Notes: generated by a model from the letters alone, not told the origin. A DNA stretch of 64,000 bases from Prosopocoilus inquinatus (GCA_036172665.1 CM069880.1:1056501-1120500); one strand, 5' to 3'; counted from the stretch's first letter, positions 21,184-34,411 are shown. A program made the numbers and translations.

Positions 21184-21189
21184 AATAAA
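21184..21189 (+). terminator. Possible poly(A) signal in S5
   Basis: AATAAA lies 712 bp after the A4 terminal TAA. This one would serve an intact frame (19212-20474). Confidence 0.32.
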
Positions 21190-22312
21190 GGAGGCTTTGG
21201 ATGTTCGTTTGTGATTAAAAAAAAAATGCGAGCGCGGGGAGGTCGATTCGTTCGCTCTCCGGCCGGCAATTAAAGCGGGAAATTTAAGGGAAAAAATTGA
21301 AAAAAATCGATAAAAATTTTAAAAAATTAAAAATTAAGAGAACGGAAAAATTGAACAAATTGGGGAAAAATATTCAAAATTTCGAGGGGAAATTTAAAAA
21401 AATATAGAAAAATCGACAAGAATTCTAAAAATTAGGGAAACGGATTTCTTTAGTTTCCCAACTTATTAAAAACATTTCATCACTTCTTACATTTTCCTTC
21501 ACTTTTTTTCGAAAATTGTTCAAGGTCAACCCAACCGACGCCAACCCAAGCGAGGCCAACCCAGACGGCGAAAAAAAATTTAAAAATTAGGAGAACGGAA
21601 AAATTGAAAAAATTGGGGAAAAATATTCAAAATTTCGGGAAAAAATTGAAAAAATCGAAAAAAATAGGAAAAAATTCTAAGAATAGAGGAAGCCGATTAT
21701 TGACGTTTTACAACTTTTTTAAAACATTTTTCCTCACTTTCTCTTACATATTCCTTAACTCTTTTTTTTAAATTGTTCAAGGTCAACTCAAACGGCGCCA
21801 ACCCAAGCGAGGCCAACCCAGATGACAGAAAAATTTTATTTTAAAGAAAACGAAAAAATTTAAAGAATTAGGGAAAAATGTAGTAAATTTCGAGAAAATA
21901 TTGAAAAAAATCGAAAAAAAATGGAAAAAATTCTAAAAATTAAGGAAACCGATTTCTTAAGTTTTCCAACAATTTTTCTCACTTTTTCTTAAACTTTCCT
22001 TCCCTTTCTTTTGTAAAATTGTTCAAGGTGAACCCAACCGACGCCAACCCAAGCGAGGCCAACCCAGACGGCGAAAAAAAATTTATAAATTAGGAGAACG
22101 GAAAAATTGAAAAAATTGGGGAAAAATACTCAAAATTTCGAAAATTAGAAAAATCAATTCTTAAAGTTTTCCAACATTCTTCCAAGTCCCTAGGTGCCGC
22201 GAGCCCCCAAAGGCTAGCGGCCCAAACAGCGCGCAGAGCTCTCACCTCTTCCGTCCAAACGAAACCTCCGTCTATACAAAGCCTCTGTCCACACAAGCCT
22301 CTGTTCATACCC

Positions 22313-22355
22313 ACAAGTGGGCGGAGCGTAGCGGATCCCACTTGTCATATATAAG
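22313..22355 (+). promoter_or_regulatory. Promoter-like module upstream of A5
   Basis: The E-box inverted repeat is at 22313-22345, TATATAAG at 22348-22355 and the ATG at 22403. Confidence 0.38.
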
Positions 22356-22391
22356 AAAAGAAACTCGGAAAAGTGTACTTAAGGGATTCCT

Positions 22392-25300
22392 ATGGCGCCG
22401 CAATGATCGAAATCGGTCGCGTAGAACGTAAACCCGGGTTGTCGCGCATCAAACGAAAGGTCTCGCCGAGCGGCGACGGAAAATCGCGTCGGTTCGATTT
22501 TTCGATCGAAGATGGCGCTGCAATGATCGAAACTGGACGCGTCGAACGTAAACCCGGATTGTCGCGCATCAAACGAAAGGTCTCGCCGAGCGGCGACGGA
22601 AAATCGCGTCGGATCGATTTTTCGATCGAAGATGGCGCTGCAATGATCGAAACTGGACGCGTCGAACGTAAACCCGGGTTGTCGCGTATCAAACGAAAGG
22701 TCTCGCCGAGCGGCGACGGAAAATCGCGTCGCTTCGATTTTTCGATCGAAGATGGCGCTGCAATGATCGAAATCGGACGCGTCGAACGTAAACCCGGGTT
22801 GTCGCGTATCAAACGAAAGGTCTCGCCGATCGGCGACGGAAAATCGCGTCGGTTCGATTTTTCGATCGAAGATGGCGCTGCAATGATCGAAATCGGACGC
22901 GTCGAACGTAAACCCGGGTTGTCGCGTATCAAACGAAAGGTCTCGCCGAGCGGCGACGGAAAATCGCGTCGGTTCGATTTCTCGATAGAAGATGGCGCTG
23001 CAATGATCGAAATCGGACGCGTCGAACGTAAACCCGGGTTGTCGCGTATCAAACGAAAGGTCTCGCCGAGCGGCAACGGAAAATCGCTTCGGTTCGATTT
23101 TTCGATCGAAGATGGCGCTGCAATGATCGAAACTGGACGCGTCGAACGTAAACCCGGGTTGTCGCGCATCAAACGAAAGGTCTCGCCGAGCGGCGACGGA
23201 TAATCGCGTCGGTTCGATTTTTCGATAGAAGATGGCGCTGCAATGTTCGAAACTGGACGCGTCGAACGTAAGCCCGGGTTGTCGCGTTTCAAACGAAAGG
23301 TCTCGCCGAGCGGCGACGGAAAATCGCGTCGGTTCGATTTTTCGATCGAATATGACGCTGCAATGATCGAAACTGAACGCGTCGAACGTAAACCCGGGTT
23401 GTCGCGCATCAAACGAAAGGTCTCGCCGAGCGGCGACGGAAAATCGCCTCGGTTCGATTTTTCGATCGAAGATGGCGCTGCAATGATCGAAACTGGACGC
23501 GTCGAACGTAAACCAGGGTTGTCGCGTATCAAACGAAAGGTCTCGCCGAGCGGCGACGGAAAATCGCGTCGGTTCGATTTTTCGATCGAAGATGGCGCTG
23601 CAATGATCGAAATCGGACGCGTCGATCGTAAACCCGGGTTGTCGCGTATCAAACGAAAGGTCTCGCCGAGCGGCGACGGAAAATCGCGTCGGTTCGATTT
23701 TTCGATCGAAGATGGCGCTGCAATGATCGAAATCGGACGCGTCGAACGTAAACCCGGATTGTCGCGTATCAAACGAAAGGTCTCGCCGAGCGGCGACGGA
23801 AAATCGCGTCGGTTCGATTTTTCGATCGAAGATGGCGCTGCAATGATCGAAACTGGACGCGTCGAACGTAAACCCGGGTTGTCGCGCATCAAACGAAAGG
23901 TGTCGCCGAGCGGCGACGGAAAATCGCGTCGGTTCGATTTTTCGATCGAAGATGGCGCTGCAATGATCGAAATCGGACGCGTCGAACGTAAACCCGGGTT
24001 GTCGCGTATCAAACGGAAGGTCTCGCCGAGCGGCGACGGAAAATCGCGTCGGTTCGATTTTTCGATCGAAGATGGCGCTGCAATGATCGAAATCGGACGC
24101 GTCGAACGTAAACCCGGGTTGTCGCATATCAAACGAAAGGTCTCGCCGAGCGGCGACGGAAAATCGCGTCGGTTCGATTTTTCGATCGAAGATGGCGCTG
24201 CAATGATCGAAATCGGACGCGTCGAACGTAAACCCGGGTTGTCGCGTATCAACGAAAGGTCTCGCCGAGCGGCGACGGAAAATCGCGTCGGTTCGATTTT
24301 TCGATCGAAGATGGCGCTGCAATGATCGAAATCGAACGCGTCGAACGTAAACCCGGATTGTCGCGTATCAAACGAAAGGTCTCGCCGAGCGGCGACGGAA
24401 AATCGCGTCGGTTCGATTTTTCGATCGAAGATGGCGCTGCAATGATCGAAATCGGACGCGTCGAACGTAAACCCGGGTTGTCGCGTATCAAACGAAAGGT
24501 CTCGCCGAGCGGCAACGGAAAATCGCTTCGGTTCGATTTTTCGATCGAAGATGGCGCTGCAATGATCGAAACTGGACGCGTCGAACGTAAACCCGGATTG
24601 TCGCGCATCAAACGAAAGGTCTCGCCGAGCGGCGACGGAAAATCGCGTCGGTTCGATTTTTCGATCGAAGATGGCGCTGCAATGATCGAAACTGGACGCG
24701 TCGAACGTAAACCCGGGTTGTCGCGCATCAAACGAAAGGTCTCGCCGAGCGGCGACGGAAAATCGCGTCGGTTCGATTTTTCGATCGAAGATGGCGCTGC
24801 AATGATCGAAATCGGACGCGTCGAACGTAAACCCGGGTCGTCGCATATCAAACGAAAGGTCTCGCCGAGCGGCGACGGAAAATCGCGTCGGTTCGATTTT
24901 TCGATCGAAGATGGCGCTGCAATGATCGAAATCGGACGCGTCGAACGTAAACCCGGGTTGTCGCGTATCAAACGAAAGGTCTCGCCGATCGGCGACGGAA
25001 AATCGCGTCGGTTCGATTTTTCGATCGAAGATGGCGCTGCAATGATCGAAATCGGACGCGTCGAACGTAAACCCGGGTTGTCGCGTATCAAACGAAAGGT
25101 CTCGCCGAGCGGCGACGGAAAATCGCGTCGGTTCGATTTTTCGATCGAAGATGGCGCTGCAATGATCGAAATCGAACGCGTCGAACGTAAACCCGGATTG
25201 TCGCGTATCAAACGAAAGGTCTCGCCGAGCGGCGACGGAAAATCGCGTCGGTTCGATTTTTCGATCCAAGATGGCGCTGCAATGATCGAAATCGGACGCG

Positions 25301-25462
25301 TCGAACGTAAACCCGGGTTGTCGCGTATCAAACGAAAGGTCTCGCCGAGCGGCGACGGAAAATCGCGTCGGTTCGATTTTTCGATCGAAGATGGCGCTGC
25401 AATGATCGAAATCGGACGCGTCGAACGTAAACCCGGATTGTCGCCTATCAAACGAAAGGTCT
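22392..25462 (+). repeat. 120-bp monomer array A5 (25.5 units), broken frame
   Basis: The frame is stopped at TAA 23201-23203 and shifted at about 24251, by the same two lesions as A3. From its second unit the order of variants follows A3 from about unit 17, so A5 looks like an A3-type array that lost about 15 leading units, lost four more between the two lesions and gained three after the second. Confidence 0.97.
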
Positions 25463-26173
25463 AAATCGATCGCGTCGAATTCTTTCCGACGTAGAAGAAA
25501 GTAGCTTTACGAACGTAACGTTTACCACATGGCGAGAGATATACGGGGTGATATCGAAAATGTGACACGAACGCGTGTGTAACAGTGAAAAAGTGTTTCC
25601 ACTGAAAAAAAGTAAGTGTTAAAAACAACTGAAAACCTCCAAATTCCATTTCTCCGATGTTACTCCGGTAATCGGAAAAAAGGTTATAAGACGATCGCGG
25701 CGGCGGCGGCGGCGTCGTTTTGCCGGTTAAATTCTTCACGATTTGCATTGTGCCGTCGCGTGTACGCTCGACCGAACGCGTCGAGATTTTGACGGAGCTC
25801 ATTTGAATTTGCCGCCGCGTAAAAGATGGGATCGACGAGGGTTGGTTGGCAACGATCGCGCGACACGCGCAGTAAGGAAACCTTGACACTTGACATATGT
25901 AATATTATATATCTGTACGTCCAGTCGTGGGGCCGGAGCACCGGTGGTCGGAAGGGAGGGGGGGCGTACTGCCTATCGACAGTGATCTAACCTGAAAGCG
26001 ACGCGCGAACTCTTTCGCGTGTGTCGTGTTACGCCGGCAGTCGGCCCGGCGGCGGAGGGAGTACGTGCGCCGCCGGTCGAACGTGACCTAATCTAAAGCC
26101 GCCGACGCGATCTCTTTCGCCGCGCGGACGCGTTCGAACATAATTTCGACCGTACATATTACGTAAATAGATG

Positions 26174-26179
26174 AATAAA
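26174..26179 (+). terminator. Possible poly(A) signal in S6
   Basis: AATAAA lies 712 bp after the A5 terminal TAA. Confidence 0.28.
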
Positions 26180-27302
26180 GGAGGCTTTGGATGTTCGTTT
26201 GTGATTAAAAAAAAAATGCGAGCGCGGGGAGGTCGATTCGTTCGCTCTCCGGCCGGCAATTAAAGCGGGAAATTTAAGGGAAAAAATTGAAAAAAATCGA
26301 TAAAAATTTTAAAAAATTAAAAATTAAGAGAACGGAAAAATTGAACAAATTGGGGAAAAATATTCAAAATTTCGAGGGGAAATTTAAAAAAATATAGAAA
26401 AATCGACAAGAATTCTAAAAATTAGGGAAACGGATTTCTTTAGTTTCCCAACTTATTAAAAACATTTCATCACTTCTTACATTTTCCTTCACTTTTTTTC
26501 GAAAATTGTTCAAGGTCAACCCAACCGACGCCAACCCAAGCGAGGCCAACCCAGACGGCGAAAAAAAATTTAAAAATTAGGAGAACGGAAAAATTGAAAA
26601 AATTGGGGAAAAATATTCAAAATTTCGGGAAAAAATTGAAAAAATCGAAAAAAATAGGAAAAAATTCTAAGAATAGAGGAAGCCGATTATTGACGTTTTA
26701 CAACTTTTTTAAAACATTTTTCCTCACTTTCTCTTACATATTCCTTAACTCTTTTTTTTAAATTGTTCAAGGTCAACTCAAACGGCGCCAACCCAAGCGA
26801 GGCCAACCCAGATGACAGAAAAATTTTATTTTAAAGAAAACGAAAAAATTTAAAGAATTAGGGAAAAATGTAGTAAATTTCGAGAAAATATTGAAAAAAA
26901 TCGAAAAAAAATGGAAAAAATTCTAAAAATTAAGGAAACCGATTTCTTAAGTTTTCCAACAATTTTTCTCACTTTTTCTTAAACTTTCCTTCCCTTTCTT
27001 TTGTAAAATTGTTCAAGGTGAACCCAACCGACGCCAACCCAAGCGAGGCCAACCCAGACGGCGAAAAAAAATTTATAAATTAGGAGAACGGAAAAATTGA
27101 AAAAATTGGGGAAAAATACTCAAAATTTCGAAAATTAGAAAAATCAATTCTTAAAGTTTTCCAACATTCTTCCAAGTCCCTAGGTGCCGCGAGCCCCCAA
27201 AGGCTAGCGGCCCAAACAGCGCGCAGAGCTCTCACCTCTTCCGTCCAAACGAAACCTCCGTCTATACAAAGCCTCTGTCCACACAAGCCTCTGTTCATAC
27301 CC

Positions 27303-27345
27303 ACAAGTGGGCGGAGCGTAGCGGATCCCACTTGTCATATATAAG
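27303..27345 (+). promoter_or_regulatory. Promoter-like module upstream of A6
   Basis: The E-box inverted repeat is at 27303-27335, TATATAAG at 27338-27345 and the ATG at 27393. Confidence 0.38.
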
Positions 27346-27381
27346 AAAAGAAACTCGGAAAAGTGTACTTAAGGGGTTCCT

Positions 27382-30300
27382 ATGGCGCCGCAATGATCGA
27401 AATCGGTCGCGTAGAACGTAAACCCGGGTTGTCGCGCATCAAACGAAAGGTCTCGCCGAGCGGCGACGGAAAATCGCGTCGGTTCGATTTTTCGATCGAA
27501 GATGGCGCTGCAATGATCGAAACTGGACGCGTCGAACGTAAACCCGGATTGTCGCGCATCAAACGAAAGGTCTCGCCGAGCGGCGACGGAAAATCGCGTC
27601 GGATCGATTTTTCGATCGAAGATGGCGCTGCAATGATCGAAACTGGACGCGTCGAACGTAAACCCGGGTTGTCGCGTATCAAACGAAAGGTCTCGCCGAG
27701 CGGCGACGGAAAATCGCGTCGCTTCGATTTTTCGATCGAAGATGGCGCTGCAATGATCGAAATCGGACGCGTCGAACGTAAACCCGGGTTGTCGCGTATC
27801 AAACGAAAGGTCTCGCCGATCGGCGACGGAAAATCGCGTCGGTTCGATTTTTCGATCGAAGATGGCGCTGCAATGATCGAAATCGGACGCGTCGAACGTA
27901 AACCCGGGTTGTCGCGTATCAAACGAAAGGTCTCGCCGAGCGGCGACGGAAAATCGCGTCGGTTCGATTTCTCGATAGAAGATGGCGCTGCAATGATCGA
28001 AATCGGACGCGTCGAACGTAAACCCGGGTTGTCGCGTATCAAACGAAAGGTCTCGCCGAGCGGCAACGGAAAATCGCTTCGGTTCGATTTTTCGATCGAA
28101 GATGGCGCTGCAATGATCGAAACTGGACGCGTCGAACGTAAACCCGGGTTGTCGCGCATCAAACGAAAGGTCTCGCCGAGCGGCGACGGATAATCGCGTC
28201 GGTTCGATTTTTCGATAGAAGATGGCGCTGCAATGTTCGAAACTGGACGCGTCGAACGTAAGCCCGGGTTGTCGCGTTTCAAACGAAAGGTCTCGCCGAG
28301 CGGCGACGGAAAATCGCGTCGGTTCGATTTTTCGATCGAATATGACGCTGCAATGATCGAAACTGAACGCGTCGAACGTAAACCCGGGTTGTCGCGCATC
28401 AAACGAAAGGTCTCGCCGAGCGGCGACGGAAAATCGCCTCGGTTCGATTTTTCGATCGAAGATGGCGCTGCAATGATCGAAACTGGACGCGTCGAACGTA
28501 AACCAGGGTTGTCGCGTATCAAACGAAAGGTCTCGCCGAGCGGCGACGGAAAATCGCGTCGGTTCGATTTTTCGATCGAAGATGGCGCTGCAATGATCGA
28601 AATCGGACGCGTCGATCGTAAACCCGGGTTGTCGCGTATCAAACGAAAGGTCTCGCCGAGCGGCGACGGAAAATCGCGTCGGTTCGATTTTTCGATCGAA
28701 GATGGCGCTGCAATGATCGAAATCGGACGCGTCGAACGTAAACCCGGATTGTCGCGTATCAAACGAAAGGTCTCGCCGAGCGGCGACGGAAAATCGCGTC
28801 GGTTCGATTTTTCGATCGAAGATGGCGCTGCAATGATCGAAACTGGACGCGTCGAACGTAAACCCGGGTTGTCGCGCATCAAACGAAAGGTGTCGCCGAG
28901 CGGCGACGGAAAATCGCGTCGGTTCGATTTTTCGATCGAAGATGGCGCTGCAATGATCGAAATCGGACGCGTCGAACGTAAACCCGGGTTGTCGCGTATC
29001 AAACGGAAGGTCTCGCCGAGCGGCGACGGAAAATCGCGTCGGTTCGATTTTTCGATCGAAGATGGCGCTGCAATGATCGAAATCGGACGCGTCGAACGTA
29101 AACCCGGGTTGTCGCATATCAAACGAAAGGTCTCGCCGAGCGGCGACGGAAAATCGCGTCGGTTCGATTTTTCGATCGAAGATGGCGCTGCAATGATCGA
29201 AATCGGACGCGTCGAACGTAAACCCGGGTTGTCGCGTATCAACGAAAGGTCTCGCCGAGCGGCGACGGAAAATCGCGTCGGTTCGATTTTTCGATCGAAG
29301 ATGGCGCTGCAATGATCGAAATCGAACGCGTCGAACGTAAACCCGGATTGTCGCGTATCAAACGAAAGGTCTCGCCGAGCGGCGACGGAAAATCGCGTCG
29401 GTTCGATTTTTCGATCGAAGATGGCGCTGCAATGATCGAAATCGGACGCGTCGAACGTAAACCCGGGTTGTCGCGTATCAAACGAAAGGTCTCGCCGAGC
29501 GGCAACGGAAAATCGCGTCGGTTCGATTTTTCGATCGAAGATGGCGCTGCAATGATCGAAATCGAACGCGTCGAACGTAAACCCGGGTTGTCGCGTATCA
29601 AACGAAAGGTCTCGCCGAGCGGCGACGGAAAATCGCGTCGGTTCGATTTTTCGATCGAAGATGGCGCTGCAATGATCGAAATCGGACGCGTCGAACGTAA
29701 ACCCGGGTTGTCGCGTATCAAACGAAAGGTCTCGCCGAGCGGCGACGGAAAATCGCGTCGGTTCGATTTTTCGATCGAAGATGGCGCTGCAATGATCGAA
29801 ACTGGACGCGTCGAACGTAAACCCGGGTTGTCGCGTATCAAACGAAAGGTCTCGCCGAGCGGCGACGGAAAATCGCGTCGGTTCGATTTTTCGATCGAAG
29901 ATGGCGCTGCAATGATCGAAATCGGACGCGTCGAACGTAAACCCGGGTTGTCGCGTATCAAACGAAAGGTCTCGCCGAGCGGCAACGGAAAATCGCTTCG
30001 GTTCGATTTTTCGATCGAAGATGGCGCTGCAATGATCGAAACTGGACGCGTCGAACGTAAACCCGGGTTGTCGCGCATCAAACAAAAGGTCTCGCCGAGC
30101 GGCGACGGAAAATCGCGTCGGTTCGATTTTTCGATCGAAGATGGCGCTGCAATGATCGAAATCGGACGCGTCGAACGTAAACCCGGGTCGTCGCATATCA
30201 AACGAAAGGTCTCGCCGAGCGGCGACGGAAAATCGCGTCTGTTCGATTTTTCGATCGAAGATGGCGCTGCAATGATCGAAATCGGACGCGTCGAACGAAA

Positions 30301-33300
30301 ACCCGGATTGTCGCGTATCAAACGAAAGGTCTCGCCGAGCGGCGACGGAAAATCGCGTCGGTTCGATTTTTCGATCGAAGATGGCGCTGCAATGATCGAA
30401 ACTTTACGCGTCGAACGTAAACCCGGGTTGTCGCGCATCAAACGAAAGGTCTCGCCGAGCGGCGACGGAAAATCGCGTCGGTTCGATTTTTCGATCGAAG
30501 ATGGCGCCGCAATGATCGAAATCGGTCGCGTAGAACGTAAACACGGGTTGTCGCGTATCAAACGAAAGGTCTCGCCGAGCGGCGACGGAAAATCGCGTCG
30601 GTTCGATTTTTCGATTGAAGATGGTGCTGCAGTGATCGAAACTGTACGCGTCGAACGTAAACCCGGGTTGTCGCGCATCAAACGAAAGGTCTCGCCGAGC
30701 GGCTACGGAAAATCGCGTCGGTTCGATTTTTCGATCGAAGATGGCGCTGCAATGATCGAAATCGGACGCGTCGAACGTAAACCCGGATTGTCGCGTATCA
30801 AACGAAAGGTCTCGCCGAGTGGCGACGGAAAATCGCGTCGGTTCGATTTTTCGATCGAAGATGGCGCTGCAATGATCGAAACTGGACGCGTCGAACGTAA
30901 ACCCGGGTTCTCGCGTATCAAACGAAAGGTCTCGCCGAGCGGCGACGGAAAATCGCGTCGGTTCGATTTTTCGATCGAAGATGGCGCTGCAATGATCGAA
31001 ACTGGACGCGTCGAACGTAAACCCGGGTTGTCGCGCATCAAACGAAAGGTCTCGCCGAGCGGCGACGGAAAATCGCGTCGGTTCGATTTTTCGATAGAAG
31101 ATGGCGCTGCAATGATTGAAATCGGACGCGTCGAACGTAAACCCGGGTTGTCGCGTATCAAACGAAAGGTCTCGCCGAGCGGCGACGGAAAATATCGTCG
31201 GTTCGATTTTTCGATCGAAGATGGCGCTGCAATGATCGAAATCGAACGCGTCGAACGTAAACCCGGATTGTCGCGTATCAAACGAAAGGTCTCGCCGAGC
31301 GGCGACGGAAAATCGCGTCGGTTCGATTTTTCGATCGAAGATGGCGCTGCAATGATCGAAACTGGACGCGTCGAACGTAAACCCGGATTGTCGCGCATCA
31401 AACGAAAGGTCTCGCCGAGCGGCGACGGAAAATCGCGTCGGATCGATTTTTCGATCGAAGATGGCGCTGCAATGATCGAAACTGGACGCGTCGAACGTAA
31501 ACCCGGGTTGTCGCGCATCAAACGAAAGGTCTCGCCGAGCGGCGACGGAAAATCGCGTCGCTTCGATTTTTCGATCGAAGATGGCGCTGCAATGATCGAA
31601 ATCGGACGCGTCGAACGTAAACCCGGGTTGTCGCGTATCAAACGAAAGGTCTCGCCGATCGGCGACGGAAAATCGCGTCGGTTCGATTTTTCGATCGAAG
31701 ATGGCGCTGCAATGATCGAAATCGGACGCGTCGAACGTAAACCCGGGTTGTCGCGTATCAAACGAAAGGTCTCGCCGAGCGGCGACGGAAAATCGCGTCG
31801 GTTCGATTTTTCGATAGAAGATGGCGCTGCAATGATCGAAATCGGACGCGTCGAACGTAAACCCGGGTTGTCGCGTATCAAACGAAAGGTCTCGCCGAGC
31901 GGCAACGGAAAATCGCTTCGGTTCGATTTTTCGATCGAAGATGGCGCTGCAATGATCGAAACTGGACGCGTCGATCGTAAACCCGGGTTGTCGCGCATCA
32001 AACGAAAGGTCTCGCCGAGCGGCGACGGATAATCGCGTCGGTTCGATTTTTCGATAGAAGATGGCGCTGCAATGTTCGAAACTGGACGCGTCGAACGTAA
32101 GCCCGGGTTGTCGCGTTTCAAACGAAAGGTCTCGCCGAGCGGCGACGGAAAATCGCGTCGGTTCGATTTTTCGATCGAATATGACGCTGCAATGATCGAA
32201 ACTGAACGCGTCGAACGTAAATCCGGGTTGTCGCGCATCAAACGAAAGGTCTCGCCGAGCGGCGACGGAAAATCGCCTCGGTTCGATTTTTCGATCGAAG
32301 ATGGCGCTGCAATGATCGAAACTGGACGCGTCGAACGTAAACCAGGGTTGTCGCGTATCAAACGAAAGGTCTCGCCGAGCGGCGACGGAAAATCGCGTCG
32401 GTTCGATTTTTCGATCGAAGATGGCGCTGCAATGATCGAAATCGGACGCGTCGATCGTAAACCCGGGTTGTCGCGTATCAAACGAAAGGTCTCGCCGAGC
32501 GGCGACGGAAAATCGCGTCGGTTCGATTTTTCGATCGAAGATGGCGCTGCAATGATCGAAATCGGACGCGTCGAACGTAAACCCGGATTGTCGCGTATCA
32601 AACGAAAGGTCTCGCCGAGCGGCGACGGAAAATCGCGTCGGTTCGATTTTTCGATCGAAGATGGCGCTGCAATGATCGAAATCGGACGCGTCGAACGTAA
32701 ACCCGGGTTGTCGCGTATCAAACGAAAGGTCTCGCCGAGCGGCGACGGAAAGTCGCGTCGGTTCGATTTTTCGATCGAAGATGGCGCTGCAATGATCGAA
32801 ATCGGACGCGTCGAACGTAAACCCGGGTTGTCGCGTATCAAACGAAAGGTCTCGCCGAGCGGCGACGGAAAATCGCGTCGGTTCGATTTTTCGATCGAAG
32901 ATGGCGCTGCAATGATCGAAATCGGACGCGTCGAACGTAAACCCGGGTTGTCGCGTATCAAACGAAAGGTCTCGCCGAGCGGCGACGGAAAATCGCGTCG
33001 GTTCGATTTTTCCATCGAAGATGGCGCTGCAATGATCGAAATCGAACGCGTCGAACGTAAACCCGGATTGTCGCGTATCAAACGAAAGGTCTCGCCGAGC
33101 GGCGACGGAAAATCGCGTCGGTTCGATTTTTCGATCGAAGATGGCGCTGCAATGATCGAAACTGGACGCGTCGAACGTAAACCCGGGTTGTCGCGCATCA
33201 AACGAAAGGTCTCGCCGAGCGGCGACGGAAAATCGCGTCGGTTCGATTTTTCGATCGAAGATGGCGCTGCAATGATCGAAATCGGACGCGTCGAACGTAA

Positions 33301-34411
33301 ACCCGGGTTGTCGCGTATCAAACGGAAGGTCTCGCCGAGCGGCGACGGAAAATCGCGTCGGTTCGATTTTTCGATCGAAGATGGCGCTGCAATGATCGAA
33401 ATCGGACGCGTCGAACGTAAACCCGGGTTGTCGCATATCAAACGAAAGGTCTCGCCGAGCGGCGACGGAAAATCGCGTCGGTTCGATTTTTCGATCGAAG
33501 ATGGCGCTGCAATGATCGAAATCGGACGCGTCGAACGTAAACCCGGGTTGTCGCGTATCAACGAAAGGTCTCGCCGAGCGGCGACGGAAAATCGCGTCGG
33601 TTCGATTTTTCGATCGAAGATGGCGCTGCAATGATCGAAATCGGACGCGTCGAACGTAAACCCGGGTTGTCGCGTATCAAACGAAAGGTCTCGCCGAGCG
33701 GCAACGGAAAATCGCTTCGGTTCGATTTTTCGATCGAAGATGGCGCTGCAATGATCGAAACTGGACGCGTCGAACGTAAACCCGGATTGTCGCATATCAA
33801 ACGAAAGGTCTCGCCGAGCGGCGACGGAAAATCGCGTCGGTTCGATTTTTCGATCGAAGATGGCGCTGCAATGATCGAAATCGGACGCGTCGAACGTAAA
33901 CCCGGGTTGTCGCGTATCAAACGAAAGGTCTCGCCGATCGGCGACGGAAAATCGCGTCGGTTCGATTTTTCGATCGAAGATGGCGCTGCAATGATCGAAA
34001 TCGGACGCGTCGAACGTAAACCCGGGTTGTCGCGTATCAAACGAAAGGTCTCGCCGAGCGGCGACGGAAAATCGCGTCGGTTCGATTTTTCGATCGAAGA
34101 TGGCGCTGCAATGATCGAAATCGAACGCGTCGAACGTAAACCCGGATTGTCGCGTATCAAACGAAAGGTCTCGCCGAGCGGCGACGGAAAATCGCGTCGG
34201 TTCGATTTTTCGATCGAAGATGGCGCTGCAATGATCGAAATCGGACGCGTCGAACGTAAACCCGGGTTGTCGCGTATCAAACGAAAGGTCTCGCCGAGCG
34301 GCGACGGAAAATCGCGTCGGTTCGATTTTTCGATCGAAGATGGCGCTGCAATGATCGAAATCGGACGCGTCGAACGTAAACCCGGATTGTCGCCTATCAA
34401 ACGAAAGGTCT
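27382..34411 (+). repeat. 120-bp monomer array A6 (58.5 units), chimeric and broken
   Basis: With A9, the longest array. The left part to about 29504 matches A5 unit for unit; from about 29517 it matches A3 at a 17,130-bp offset. As a result the two family lesions occur twice: TAA at 28191-28193 and 32030-32032, and 1-bp deletions at about 29241 and 33560. The trapped array-start unit of A3 recurs at about 30502-30550. Confidence 0.97.

Larger units (their letters stand above)
20473..22391 (+). other. Inter-array spacer S5 (beta subtype)
   Basis: This 1,919-bp spacer has anchors at 21518, 21775 and 22021. Beta marks are TTTCGAGGGG near 21381 and CTTTAGTTTCCC near 21448. The promoter end has AAGGGATTCC in place of AAGGGGTTCC, a change shared only with S8 and S11. 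Confidence 0.92.
25463..27381 (+). other. Inter-array spacer S6 (beta subtype)
   Basis: This 1,919-bp spacer has anchors at 26508, 26765 and 27011 and is nearly identical to S5, which lies 4,990 bp upstream. It differs at the promoter end (AAGGGGTTCC). S5-A5 and S6 plus the first 17 units of A6 look like a 4,990-bp tandem duplication. Confidence 0.92.
17282..34411 (+). repeat. 17.13-kb supertandem unit, copy 1 (S4-A4-S5-A5-S6-A6)
   Basis: Three spacer-plus-array modules with 10.5, 25.5 and 58.5 monomers repeat as a block at exactly 17,130-bp spacing. Copy 1 differs from copy 2 at, for example, 18097 (A versus G at 35227), 18426 (G versus T at 35556) and 33285 (G versus A at 50415). Confidence 0.96.
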
